NCBI GenBank assembly: GCA_004010835.2
Contig: CP030868.2
Coordinates: forward strand, 124,001-188,000
Direction of reading: 5' to 3'
From: Oenococcus sp. UCMA 16435
Lineage (GTDB): Bacteria > Bacillota > Bacilli > Lactobacillales > Lactobacillaceae
Length of the DNA stretch: 64,000 nucleotides
Under the pieces are notes generated by a model. The model saw only the letters and a list, made by a program, of their open reading frames with translations. It was not told the origin of the DNA and searched no databases. Position 1 is the first letter of the stretch; each line of letters starts with the position of its first letter. Positions 1-8,630 of this stretch are shown in pieces. The translations under genes were made by a program, and so were the position numbers.

Positions 1-686
<686 letters not shown>

Positions 687-744
687 TTATTTTAATAATA
701 AAAACACTTCAATATAGTTTTAAAGTGTGTACAATGATAGGTAA

Positions 745-994
745 TTATTTTCTATCCCACCTACCAGTAACATGCCATGTTCGCTGATATTCACAGCCGT
801 AGATCATATGCTCAATATATATCTGCTTAAGAAGCACTAGTTTTAAGCGTCCTGCTTTTTATGTTTCTGAGATGCGAACTTTAATTTAGGCTTCTACTTG
901 GCTATTTGAGATGGGAATAATTACAGCATTCTCAATACTGATAGTTCTATGTGCCAACTCTATTTTTCATTTTGCAAATAATTATTTCGTGCAT
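745..994 (-). pseudogene. Decayed acetolactate synthase small subunit (ilvN-like) remnant
   Basis: An ATG follows the ilvB stop with no gap (TAAATG), as expected for a coupled small subunit. The first 15 codons read MHEIIICKMKNRVGT, which resembles the start of ACT-domain IlvN proteins. Stops then interrupt the reading. A shift to another frame gives HRTISIENAVIIPIS and then, past further stops, IKVRIS and GRLKLVLLKQIYIE, which match the expected order of ACT-domain strands and helices. No intact frame spans the 250 bp. The assignment comes from position between ilvB and ilvC and motif memory, not from a search. If correct, the acetolactate synthase here lacks its usual feedback subunit. Confidence 0.45.
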
Positions 995-2731
995 TTAATC
1001 AACTCCCAGCATATTTCTGTTCGACTGACCGGGAGCAACCATTGGATAAACCTGCTCAAGAGCAGGGATATCCGCTTCTACCAAAACACTTTCTTTTTTT
1101 GTGAAAACATCTGCCAATGTTTCACGCCAGTTTTGAGGAGCAAGTTTTAATCCTTTGATATCGTATGCATGCGCGAGCTTAATGAAATCCGGTTGTTCAT
1201 TGAAAACAGTTTGAGAATGTCTTTTTTTGTAGAACAGGTCTTGCCATTGGCGAACCATTCCAAGAGCTTTGTTGTTAAGCATGACTATCTTGATATCCAA
1301 CTTATATTCTCTGATCACATCGAGCTCCTCGATCGTCATTTGAATTCCGCCATCGCCAACAAACAGAACAACTTCTTTTTCAGGAACGGCTAGCTTAGCA
1401 CCAATCGCTGCCGGAAGACCGAATCCCATTGTTCCTAGCCCTCCACTGGTAATAATTTGATGTGGACGATTGAAAGGATAATATTGTGCTACCCACATTT
1501 GATGCTGGCCGACATCGGTGACGATTGTCGCATCACCGGCAGTCAGTCTGCCAACCTCTTCAATCACTGCTTGCGGCTTAATTTTCCCTTCCTCTTCAAT
1601 GTAGTGCTGAGGATGTTTTCGTTTCCAGGTATTCAATTGTCGAAGCCATGCATTGTGCTCTTTTAACTGAAAACTACTCGTGTTTTCCAACAGCCAGTTC
1701 AAAGCTTCCTTGCCGTCAGCAGCAACTGAAAAATTGGTGGCAACTACTTTTTTAAATTCAGAATCATCTATATCTATCTGTACTACACATGCTTTTTGCG
1801 CAAATTGAGAAGTATTAGTCGCTAAGCGATCATCAAATCGTGATCCGATATTTAAGAGAAAATCACATTTGCAGAACGCCAAGTTTGCTTGATAACTACC
1901 GTGCATTCCACCCATTCCTAGTGAAAGAGGATCAGAAGACGGCATCGCTCCTAGACTCAACAAAGTTGAAACAACAGGCAGTTTGTACTTATGAGCAAAA
2001 CTTCTGAGCTCTGGAACCGCTCCTGCAGCAATCACTCCGCCACCAACAAGAATTAGTGGTTTTTTAGCCCGCAACAGTGCATCACGAATCTGTAGCATAG
2101 TAGCTGCTGCCTTTTTCTGAATAAACACTTTTTTCTGCGAGGTATCTTCGACAATTGCACTATCGCACTTGGAATCTGATAACATGGCAATCACATCTTT
2201 AGGTAGGTCAACAACGACTGGCCCCTTTCTCCCACTACCGGAAATAGCGAATGCCTTGCTAACGACTTCTGACAATTCACTAACATCACGTACCTGATAA
2301 CTTTGTTTCGTGATAGCAGCCGTAATACTCAAAATGTTCACTTCCTGAAAAGCATCCGTTCCAATGGAAGAACAATTAACTTGACCCGTAAAAATAACTA
2401 GTGGAATTGAATCGGACATGGCGTCTGCAATTCCCGTTACTGTATTTGTTGCTCCCGGTCCAGAAGTCACAAATACGACTCCTGTTTTTCCAGTTGCTTT
2501 TGCGTATCCTTCGGCCGCGTGTACTGCTCCCTGCTCATGCCGCATAAGAATGTTGTTAAACGATTGACGATAAATGGCATCATAAAGTGGCAAAATTGCA
2601 CCCCCGGGATACCCGAATACTAGCTCGACTCCTTGAAATTTCAAGGAGTCGAGAAGTATATCTGCGCCATTTCGCAGATTGCCATTTTTTTCTTGTCCTC
2701 TGTTTTCATGTTCTGTAAAAATGAATTTCAC
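995..2731 (-). CDS. ilvB: Acetolactate synthase large (catalytic) subunit
   Basis: This ThDP-dependent enzyme condenses two pyruvates, or pyruvate plus 2-oxobutanoate, at the first common step of branched-chain amino acid synthesis. The 578-residue frame has the family segments VFGYPGGAILPLYDA, RHEQGAVHAAEGYA and SGPGATN, and a C-terminal ThDP motif GDGGIQMT followed by NN. The start is unclear. The in-frame GTG at 2731 is part of the Shine-Dalgarno AAGGAGGTG itself, an in-frame stop lies just upstream, and no in-frame ATG occurs for about 60 codons. An ATT at 2722-2720 sits 8 nt after GGAGG and may be the real start. Codons about 26-36 contain a perfect 30-bp palindrome. It lies downstream of a leader-peptide attenuator. 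Confidence 0.93.
   Translation of the reverse strand: MKFIFTEHENRGQEKNGNLRNGADILLDSLKFQGVELVFGYPGGAILPLYDAIYRQSFNNILMRHEQGAVHAAEGYAKATGKTGVVFVTSGPGATNTVTGIADAMSDSIPLVIFTGQVNCSSIGTDAFQEVNILSITAAITKQSYQVRDVSELSEVVSKAFAISGSGRKGPVVVDLPKDVIAMLSDSKCDSAIVEDTSQKKVFIQKKAAATMLQIRDALLRAKKPLILVGGGVIAAGAVPELRSFAHKYKLPVVSTLLSLGAMPSSDPLSLGMGGMHGSYQANLAFCKCDFLLNIGSRFDDRLATNTSQFAQKACVVQIDIDDSEFKKVVATNFSVAADGKEALNWLLENTSSFQLKEHNAWLRQLNTWKRKHPQHYIEEEGKIKPQAVIEEVGRLTAGDATIVTDVGQHQMWVAQYYPFNRPHQIITSGGLGTMGFGLPAAIGAKLAVPEKEVVLFVGDGGIQMTIEELDVIREYKLDIKIVMLNNKALGMVRQWQDLFYKKRHSQTVFNEQPDFIKLAHAYDIKGLKLAPQNWRETLADVFTKKESVLVEADIPALEQVYPMVAPGQSNRNMLGVD
2624..2653. repeat. Perfect 30-bp palindrome inside the 5' end of ilvB
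   Basis: Fifteen bases (CTCGACTCCTTGAAA) are followed directly by their exact reverse complement. The palindrome lies in coding sequence (residues reading LDSLKFQGVEL). In mRNA it could form a hairpin about 80 nt after the start and would hide an internal AAGGAG. Confidence 0.9.
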
Positions 2732-2737
2732 CTCCTT

Positions 2738-2794
2738 TTAAACTTTTTTCTTCAAAATTCGAACACTTGTTTTGCAGTCTTGTATCCTTGGCAT
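2738..2794 (-). CDS. Possible 18-codon upstream ORF between the attenuator and ilvB
   Basis: An ATG preceded closely by AAAGGAGG starts an 18-codon frame (MPRIQDCKTSVRILKKKV). It ends in TAA just before the ilvB Shine-Dalgarno and is in frame with ilvB. The SD-to-ATG spacing is only about 2 nt, so translation is uncertain. It may couple translation into ilvB or be a chance frame. Confidence 0.25.
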   Translation of the reverse strand: MPRIQDCKTSVRILKKKV

Positions 2795-2844
2795 CGCCTC
2801 CTTTCAAGGATTGTAATGATTTAAAAGAGTGTCTCTTACTTTAC

Positions 2845-2877
2845 AAAATAAAAAGCATCCATCTTAACGATGGATGC
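2845..2877 (-). terminator. Attenuator terminator upstream of ilvB
   Basis: A 9-bp stem (GCATCCATC / GATGGATGC) with a 5-nt loop is followed on the minus strand by TTTTTATTTT. It lies after the Ile-rich leader peptide and before ilvB. A segment at 2883-2889 (minus GGTGGAT) can pair with the first arm and could act as an antiterminator. Confidence 0.85.
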
Positions 2878-2945
2878 AAAAAATCCACCACTCCAATTTC
2901 TCAGCGCGGCGTGATTAATATTCTTAGGTTATTAATTAAATTAAC

Positions 2946-3059
2946 TCAAAATAGCCCAGGCATTAAATCACACACGCGCATGATAATAATGGCTAGGATA
3001 ATTATTGCGATAACATTTTGCAGTAATTTCACATTTGAATAGCTGTTACTTGTGTCCAT
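2946..3059 (-). CDS. Branched-chain leader peptide of the ilvB attenuator (37 aa)
   Basis: The 37-residue frame starts at ATG 3059 after AAAGGA. Its core reads VIAIIILAIII, followed by MRVCDLMPGLF; 8 of 37 residues are Ile, and Leu and Val are also frequent. This is the composition of ilv leader peptides, in which ribosome stalling at scarce Ile/Leu/Val-tRNA controls a downstream terminator. The codons right after the Ile run (2966-2979) can pair with 2904-2916 in about 13 bp with one bulge, giving the protector stem expected of attenuators. A T-U-rich terminator hairpin follows at 2845-2877. No T-box motif was found upstream of ilvB. Confidence 0.85.
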   Translation of the reverse strand: MDTSNSYSNVKLLQNVIAIIILAIIIMRVCDLMPGLF

Positions 3060-3413
3060 ATGATCTAATCCTTTCTTTTTACGACTATCTAAAATACATA
3101 AATTGAATAACATTCCGTGTTTGGAGAAGTAAGCGGTTGGTATTTAGCACAGCACTGACCTTTACATTTCATCGGCAAATAGAAAATCGAATTGCAATTT
3201 CTTTCATCGAAGCATGAATGTTTTTCATGTGTGTCATGCTACACTTCACTTTCATTGGTGTCAACATCTTTTTTTAATAAAATGCATTTATTTTAGATTG
3301 CACGAAAATTTTTATTTTTTTATTTCTTTGTAATTTATTATAAATATTTTTTTAAATCCAATTTTACAAGCATGCAATTAATACTGGTGATTAGAAATTT
3401 TTTTAATTTGCTG
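3060..3413. other. Divergent intergenic region between the two leader peptides
   Basis: This A/T-rich stretch separates the ilvB leader (minus) from the transporter leader (plus). It must hold the minus-strand promoter, but I could not pick convincing -35/-10 boxes. An inverted repeat AGCATGA/TCATGCT lies at 3211-3217 and 3234-3240 and could be an operator. No gene is seen. Confidence 0.5.
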
Positions 3414-3443
3414 TTGACAAAAAAGTTTACGGCGCTGTATAGT
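3414..3443 (+). promoter_or_regulatory. Sigma-A-type promoter for the transporter leader
   Basis: TTGACA at 3414-3419 and TATAGT at 3438-3443 are separated by 18 bp. The start of transcription would fall about 25 nt before the leader peptide ATG. Confidence 0.8.
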
Positions 3444-3474
3444 TGCAAACATATTGAAAAAAGAAGTAAACGAA

Positions 3475-3534
3475 ATGTCAATAGCCAATACAAACATCAA
3501 AATTATTATTATCTTCGGCACGATTATTAATTAA
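3475..3534 (+). CDS. Isoleucine-rich leader peptide of the MFS transporter (19 aa)
   Basis: The short frame MSIANTNIKIIIIFGTIIN has 8 isoleucines in 19 residues, including four consecutive Ile codons (ATT ATT ATT ATC) and a later ATT ATT. It lies between a strong promoter and an intrinsic terminator. The RNA after it has competing stems: GCGGGC (3536-3541) pairs with GTCCGC (3555-3560), and TGTCCGC (3554-3560) can instead pair with GCGGGCA (3566-3572). This is the layout of ribosome-mediated attenuation that senses charged tRNA-Ile. The ribosome-binding site (AAGAAGT) is weak. Confidence 0.8.
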   Translation: MSIANTNIKIIIIFGTIIN

Positions 3535-3584
3535 TGCGGGCTGCATTTTGAAGTGTCCGCGAATAGCGGGCAGTGTTGGTTAAT

Positions 3585-3620
3585 AAGCCAGAGGCTGTCA
3601 CACAGTTTCTGGCTTTTTTA
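3585..3620 (+). terminator. Attenuator terminator upstream of the MFS transporter
   Basis: The stem AAGCCAGA/TCTGGCTT has a loop of about 15 nt and is followed by TTTTTTATTT. It lies 85 bp before the transporter start and after the Ile-rich leader peptide. Confidence 0.85.
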
Positions 3621-3705
3621 TTTGCTTTATTTTGGAGGCATATTCATTACAAACAAAAACACAATTTGTTTTAAAAACAGTTTTTAAATATTTAGGAGAA
3701 TTTTT

Positions 3706-5028
3706 ATGGATAACACAAATAGTCTGAGAACCACTTTCGGAGATTCCCAGACTTTCAAACGAGATTCGATAAAAACAGTAATGCTGGCATCGATGATCGG
3801 AACAGCAATTGAATTTTTTGATTTTTATGCTTACGGGACAGCAGCTGCAGCTTATTTTCCCAAAGTTTTCTTTCCTGAAGTTACCCCGGCGATTGCAACA
3901 ATTTTGAGTTTGCTAACTTTCGGAATCGCTTTTATTGCACGTCCCATGGGGTCATTTATCTTTGGCCATTTTGGAGACAGAATTGGTCAAAAACAAACAT
4001 TGATTTTTTCACTTATGTTGATGGGAACATCAACTGTCTTGATTGGTATATTACCGAGTTATGCGACCTTAGGTCTCACATCCGTTATTCTTCTGTGTAC
4101 TTGTCGCTTTATCCAAGGCATAGGTCTTGGAGGAGAATGGTCAGGTGCAGCTTTGGTGGCTACTGAAAATGCACCTGTAAGTAAAAGAGCCTTGTATGGA
4201 GCTTTTCCAGAACTTGGAGCACCACTAGGCTTTTTTCTAAGTAATGGTTTGTTTTTCTTACTTGAATCATTTTTAACTTCTGCGCAAATGCTTAATTTTG
4301 GATGGCGAGTTCCTTTCTTAGCGTCTTCCGTTTTGGTTTTTGTTGGTTTTTGGGTACGCAAGCAGATGCAAGAAACACCACTATTTCGTTTGGCCCAGAA
4401 AAAAAACGAGGTCACCAAGTCGCCCTTAAAAGTTGTCTTTAAAACCAGTTGGCGGCAAATAATCCAAGGAACATTTATAGTCTCCGTTACCTACACTCTT
4501 TTTTATACTTTAGCAACATGGTCTTTAACATATGCGACGACAAAACTTGGTTTTACCAATAAAGAATATCTTTTCATGCTAATGGGCTCAATAACTATTT
4601 TTGCCTTATTTATTGTTTTGTCTTCATCTTTTGCCGATAAGTGGGGACGTAAACATATCCTGGTAGCCTCAGCAACGGCCTTAATTATTTTTGCTTTTCT
4701 TTTCCCTTATTTACTTCAAGGATACCGCAATTTTGTCAGTGTAACCTTGTTTCTCGTTATCGGTTTTATTTTAATGGGAATTGCTTTTGGTCCTGTCGGA
4801 GCTCTTTTGCCAGAACTATTCTCAACAAAAGTTCGCTATTCAGGCGCGGGAATTGCTTATAATTTAGCGGCAATCATTGGCGCAGCATTTGCACCCACGA
4901 TTGCAAGTTGGTTGGCTGAAAATTGGGGTACTTATTCTGTTGGTATATATTTGGGCATCATGGCAATTGCATGTTTGCTGTCTTTGCTAACAATTAAAGA
5001 TACTAAAACCGTTGATTTTTCGAAATGA
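3706..5028 (+). CDS. MFS transporter of the metabolite:H+ symporter (MHS) type
   Basis: This 440-residue polytopic membrane protein has about 12 hydrophobic segments. The N-terminal segment GTAIEFFDFYAYGTAAA and the loop motif GHFGDRIGQKQ are typical of the MHS subfamily (ProP, ShiA and YhjE relatives), which import organic acids or compatible solutes with protons. The start follows AGGAG with normal spacing. The gene sits behind an Ile leader-peptide attenuator, so it should be expressed when Ile-tRNA charging is low. I infer a substrate related to isoleucine, such as Ile itself, a keto acid or a precursor; the sequence alone does not fix it. Confidence 0.85.
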   Translation: MDNTNSLRTTFGDSQTFKRDSIKTVMLASMIGTAIEFFDFYAYGTAAAAYFPKVFFPEVTPAIATILSLLTFGIAFIARPMGSFIFGHFGDRIGQKQTLIFSLMLMGTSTVLIGILPSYATLGLTSVILLCTCRFIQGIGLGGEWSGAALVATENAPVSKRALYGAFPELGAPLGFFLSNGLFFLLESFLTSAQMLNFGWRVPFLASSVLVFVGFWVRKQMQETPLFRLAQKKNEVTKSPLKVVFKTSWRQIIQGTFIVSVTYTLFYTLATWSLTYATTKLGFTNKEYLFMLMGSITIFALFIVLSSSFADKWGRKHILVASATALIIFAFLFPYLLQGYRNFVSVTLFLVIGFILMGIAFGPVGALLPELFSTKVRYSGAGIAYNLAAIIGAAFAPTIASWLAENWGTYSVGIYLGIMAIACLLSLLTIKDTKTVDFSK

Positions 5029-5044
5029 ATTTGTTTAAAAACTA

Positions 5045-5073
5045 TTGACATTTGCTAAATTCAGTTTTAACAT
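5045..5073 (+). promoter_or_regulatory. Promoter of the Ile T-box transcript
   Basis: TTGACA at 5045-5050 and TAACAT at 5068-5073 are 17 bp apart, just upstream of the T-box leader. Confidence 0.7.
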
Positions 5074-5094
5074 AACAAACTATTAGAAATAAAT

Positions 5095-5371
5095 GAGAAC
5101 AGACGTTGATGAGGAAAAGTAGTTCATGACCGCGATTTAGCGAGTTTCGTTAGGTGTAAGGAAACATCGCGGTATTGAATGAAAATCACCTCGGAGTTAT
5201 GGCACGAAGATTACAGTAACTGTCATTGGGAGCAACCATTATCTTGCTAGCGTATCGAATGACAGTATTTATTCCGTACGTGATGAGTTATGTTATGTGA
5301 GTAACATAAAAATTTGGGTGGTAACACGATTAATCGTCCCGCAAAGTAGATTTTCTACTTTGCGGTTTTTT
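5095..5371 (+). promoter_or_regulatory. T-box riboswitch, isoleucine specifier (ATC)
   Basis: The T-box motif GGGTGGTAACACG is at about 5315-5327. It is followed by an 11-bp terminator stem (5339-5349 with 5355-5365) and a run of T. At the base of stem I, GAGG-AAAAGTA (5111-5121) faces ATC-A-CCTC (5185-5192), which makes ATC the specifier and tRNA-Ile the ligand. The His T-box in this window has the same layout (TAGA-AAAAGTA facing CAC-A-TCTA), which supports the reading. Uncharged tRNA-Ile should allow readthrough into the gene at 5418. Confidence 0.9.
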
Positions 5372-5417
5372 ATTACTCTCATTTATTTCTAAAAAACTAT
5401 TTAAGGAGATAATTTTT

Positions 5418-6218
5418 ATGTCAGAAACAAATGTGCTTTCCACAAAAAATGATACAGAAAAGAAAGTTGCTAATGATCTTTACCAAGCCTTGGTAAAAAA
5501 GCAACCGTTAAAAGCGGCCGACTATGAAAAGGAAGTTGCAGATTTTGATACAGCTTATCGAGTTCAACATGCCTTCACAGACCTCAAGAATGAAGCCGTA
5601 GGAGGATATAAAGTTAGTTTAACCTCTAAAGAAACACAAAAGATGTTTGATTCCGATTCGCCGTTTTACGGTGCCGAAACAAGCAGTGCTTGGTTAAAAA
5701 ATCATACTAGTCTTCAACTCAGTGATTTGATGGACCCCTTACTTGAAGTCGAGATGGTTTTCACTGCTAAAGAAACGCTACTAGCAACTGATTCACTAAA
5801 TGAATTACTTAATAAGGTTACTGTTTCGGCGGGTGTCGAACTTCCTGATTCACGTTTTAAAGATTGGTTTCCAAGCCTGTCAAAATATTTGGTTGTTGCC
5901 GATGGAGCCGTAGGTGGCCGTGTTGTCTACACTGAACCAACTAATGATAAAGTCAGTGTTGATGATTTAGCAACTGTCACCTGCACTTTAACTCTTAATG
6001 GCAAAGAACTTGGAACTGGTAAATCATCCGAAGTTTTGGGTAATCCATTGAATTCATTACAGTGGTTGGTTAAGAAATTATCCGAACAAGGCGTTGCCTA
6101 TCCAAAGGGTACTAAAGTTTCAAGCGGTACCTTCCTCTTGCCACCACATTTACAAAAAGGTCATTATGTCGCTCATTTTGATAAATACTTTGATGATGTA
6201 ACATTAGAGGTTAAGTAG
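5418..6218 (+). CDS. 2-keto-4-pentenoate hydratase / fumarylacetoacetase-family enzyme
   Basis: The 266 residues match the length of the MhpD/DmpH hydratase-decarboxylase family. Likely divalent-metal ligands are visible as LEVEM near residue 115 and GVELPDSRF near residue 142, which correspond to the Glu-x-Glu and later Glu of the fold. Relatives hydrate 2-hydroxy-dienoates or decarboxylate oxalocrotonate and oxaloacetate-like acids. No aromatic degradation genes are nearby. The strong AAGGAG start lies directly behind an Ile T-box, which is an unusual context and suggests a role in making or salvaging an isoleucine precursor. That role is inference. Confidence 0.8.
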   Translation: MSETNVLSTKNDTEKKVANDLYQALVKKQPLKAADYEKEVADFDTAYRVQHAFTDLKNEAVGGYKVSLTSKETQKMFDSDSPFYGAETSSAWLKNHTSLQLSDLMDPLLEVEMVFTAKETLLATDSLNELLNKVTVSAGVELPDSRFKDWFPSLSKYLVVADGAVGGRVVYTEPTNDKVSVDDLATVTCTLTLNGKELGTGKSSEVLGNPLNSLQWLVKKLSEQGVAYPKGTKVSSGTFLLPPHLQKGHYVAHFDKYFDDVTLEVK

Positions 6219-6277
6219 AAAAACTAAAATTACGCAAAAAACAACTTAGATATTCAAAGATTATTTTTTCTATTAAA

Positions 6278-7728
6278 CTATTTACTGAGAAAATCCTCAG
6301 CTGCTTCTCCTGCAAGTCTTCCATAATTCCACGCAAAAGCACAGCTTAAACCCTCAATTGTTGGATAAGAATCACCGTACATGCCACCTGCTGCGGTGTT
6401 GCCTGCCGCAAATGCACCTGGGATAGCTTGATTATTAGGTGACAATACATTAAATTTTTCGTCAACAGCAACTCCATCGATAGTTCCTAGCGAAGTCGAA
6501 CAGGCTTTAATTGCATAGAAGAGTTCTTGGCCAACCGAAAATTTCATAAACTTATCTGCTTTATACAAATCGGTGTCTTTGCCAGTCGCGACTAAAGCAT
6601 TGTAATTTTTAACAGTTTCGTTCAAATTATTTATCAGTACCATCATTTTTTTGGATAAATCGATTAAGTTATCAGCTTTCCATGCAGTGTTTTCATTGAT
6701 TGCTTCCGCCAAATCAGAATTGATTTTTGCAAAGGGACCAATTTTATGAGTCATAGGCTTATGCTGCAATGTTTTAAAAGTTCTTTCGAATGAATCAGTC
6801 CAATTTAAGTTATTTTCTTTTAAATAATCGATAATTTTTTGATCAAGTAAAAAGTAATAATAACCGCCTGCGACATAAGTTGCATTCCCCCAGAGTGCAA
6901 AATCATAACAAACGTCCTCATTTGTGAAACGTTTCCCACTGCTGTCCACCCAGAGAAATGGAACATTTGTTAGCGAAAAAATAGTTTCATTATGCTATTT
7001 GGGGGTTCTTGGTGGATACAACAGATACAGCATGATTTTCAAATAAAGGTGGTTGGCTGATATGTCGGCACCAATCTTCGCCAGCATTTCAATTCCATCA
7101 CCGGTTGCTTTTCTTTCCCCCATACTGTAAAAGTTATTGAAATTAATTGTCAGATGCTGTTTGACCAATTTTTCGTTTCCAATAAATCCACCATCAGCAA
7201 TAATTATCACTTGGCATTCAATAGTTTCTTCAGTACCATTCCGAATAACTTGGATTCCTATTATTTGACCATTTTCCATCAGAATTTTTTTACCGGCAGT
7301 TTTGGTTAATAACCGGCTGCCCTTAGCTTGAAAATATTGAATTAGTTTATTAAAGCCACTGAATTTATCAATGTATTGGTGATAAGTTCGTGGCTTTTTT
7401 TGATGAACTTCTTGAGTGTTGTTAACCAACTCTGTTTGCAGGCCGTGTTGATCGAGCCAGTCAATTGTATCAGCTGATTTTTCCAAGATCGCCTGGATAT
7501 TCGGGAATTAGACCCGTGATGGGTATAATCGACCAGTTCCTTGTAAGCATCGGCGACAGTATAATCAATTTCCGTTTGATACTTGCTTCCAACAGCGAAC
7601 AATCCTTGGGCACCAAACATACTAGCGCCCTTTTCAAGTAAAATAATCCGGTAACTTTTGTCCACAAGCGTCAAAGCAGCTCCAATCCCAGCTGCTCCGG
7701 ATCCAACAACAACAATTGTTTTTAACAT
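6278..7728 (-). pseudogene. FAD-dependent fumarate reductase-like flavoprotein, broken
   Basis: Three collinear pieces make up one FAD_binding_2 flavoprotein. The N-terminal piece starts at ATG 7728 (GGAGG 8 nt upstream) and has the FAD motif VVVGSGAAGIGAALTL. Near 7505 the frame slips; restoring one A in CCCGAATATCC rejoins it to EKSADTIDWL. A second lesion is an in-frame TAG at 6995-6997, after which the same frame continues as NVPFLWVDSSGKRFTNE. The C-terminal piece has the conserved GGMYGDSYPTIEGLS and ends normally. Relatives reduce fumarate or similar enoates in the cytoplasm. Two lesions make a working product unlikely. Confidence 0.85.
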
Positions 7729-7761
7729 ATGCATAGCCTCCAAGATTTTTAATTTAAACAA

Positions 7762-8051
7762 CAGTGGGAATAATATATACGATCATATCAAAATTTTGAA
7801 TATCCTTATACCTACCGGATATTAGTCGACACTGAGTAGAAAAACATTAATTGAAAGTAAATATTTTTCCGTAGTGTTGTTGATAGTGTTTGCTAAAATT
7901 TTATAAACTATCGTTGTTGCCTTGATAAGCTACATTTCGATTGACAAAATAATAAAACTTTTCTTGTCCAATTTAACAATTATTCCATTATAAAAATTTA
8001 AAAAAGAAAATTAAAATTGTACCTTAATAAAAGAATTGTTTATATAAAAAA
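7762..8051. other. A/T-rich intergenic region
   Basis: The stretch separates the flavoprotein pseudogene from the TMEM175-like gene. I see no gene, clear promoter or strong hairpin in it. Confidence 0.5.
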
Positions 8052-8630
8052 TTATACTTTGGAAATATTTTCCTGCCAACTAGAAAAAACTAACCAGAAT
8101 AAAAGTATTGCAAATACAGAAAAAGAAGCTATAAGTGGATAAATTAGAGTCAAAAAACTGGCAAATATACCAGACAATACTAAACATAGCCTGATTTTAT
8201 TGGTTCGTTGGAAAAATTCCCTATTTTCAGATTTGACACGTTTTGTGGCGACAACACCTAATAAATATAAACAGAAGACTGATAAGACATAAATAAATAG
8301 ATAAGAAAAACTTGGAGCAACAGAATTTGGATATTCACCATGCCAGGCTGTGACTAAAGGCAACAAACTGATCGCGGAAAGCAAAACGACATTGAACCAC
8401 AGCAATGTTTTATCGACAATTTGCACTGGTGTAATAATAGTGTGATGGCTGATCCAAAAACTGGCTACAAATAAAAAACTTAATAGATAGGCTAAAAGAG
8501 TATTTACAAAGCGTGGTTTAATTAATTCAGACCAGCCGCTGCCAGCAGGAATTTTTAAATCCAGAACCATGATTGTGATAATAATTGCAAAGACGCCATC
8601 GCTGAATGCTTCTAAACGATTTTTGGAAAT
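8052..8630 (-). CDS. TMEM175-family (DUF1211) membrane protein with apparent ATT start
   Basis: The frame encodes a 192-residue protein with about six membrane segments. The family signature FSDGVFAI lies in the first helix (RLEAFSDGVFAIIITIMVLDLK). Bacterial TMEM175 proteins are potassium channels. The first in-frame ATG (8570) would remove this signature. An ATT at 8630-8628 lies about 7 nt after GGGAG, exactly where the start is expected, and the predicted N-terminus (ISKNRLEAFSDG) aligns with the family. Either ATT is used as a start or an ATG has mutated and expression is weakened. Confidence 0.75.
   Translation of the reverse strand: MSKNRLEAFSDGVFAIIITIMVLDLKIPAGSGWSELIKPRFVNTLLAYLLSFLFVASFWISHHTIITPVQIVDKTLLWFNVVLLSAISLLPLVTAWHGEYPNSVAPSFSYLFIYVLSVFCLYLLGVVATKRVKSENREFFQRTNKIRLCLVLSGIFASFLTLIYPLIASFSVFAILLFWLVFSSWQENISKV

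Noticed and set aside
2767..3042. Plus-strand frame of 91 codons opposite the ilvB leader
   Set aside because: It runs antisense through the attenuator and leader peptide and has no family features or suitable start.
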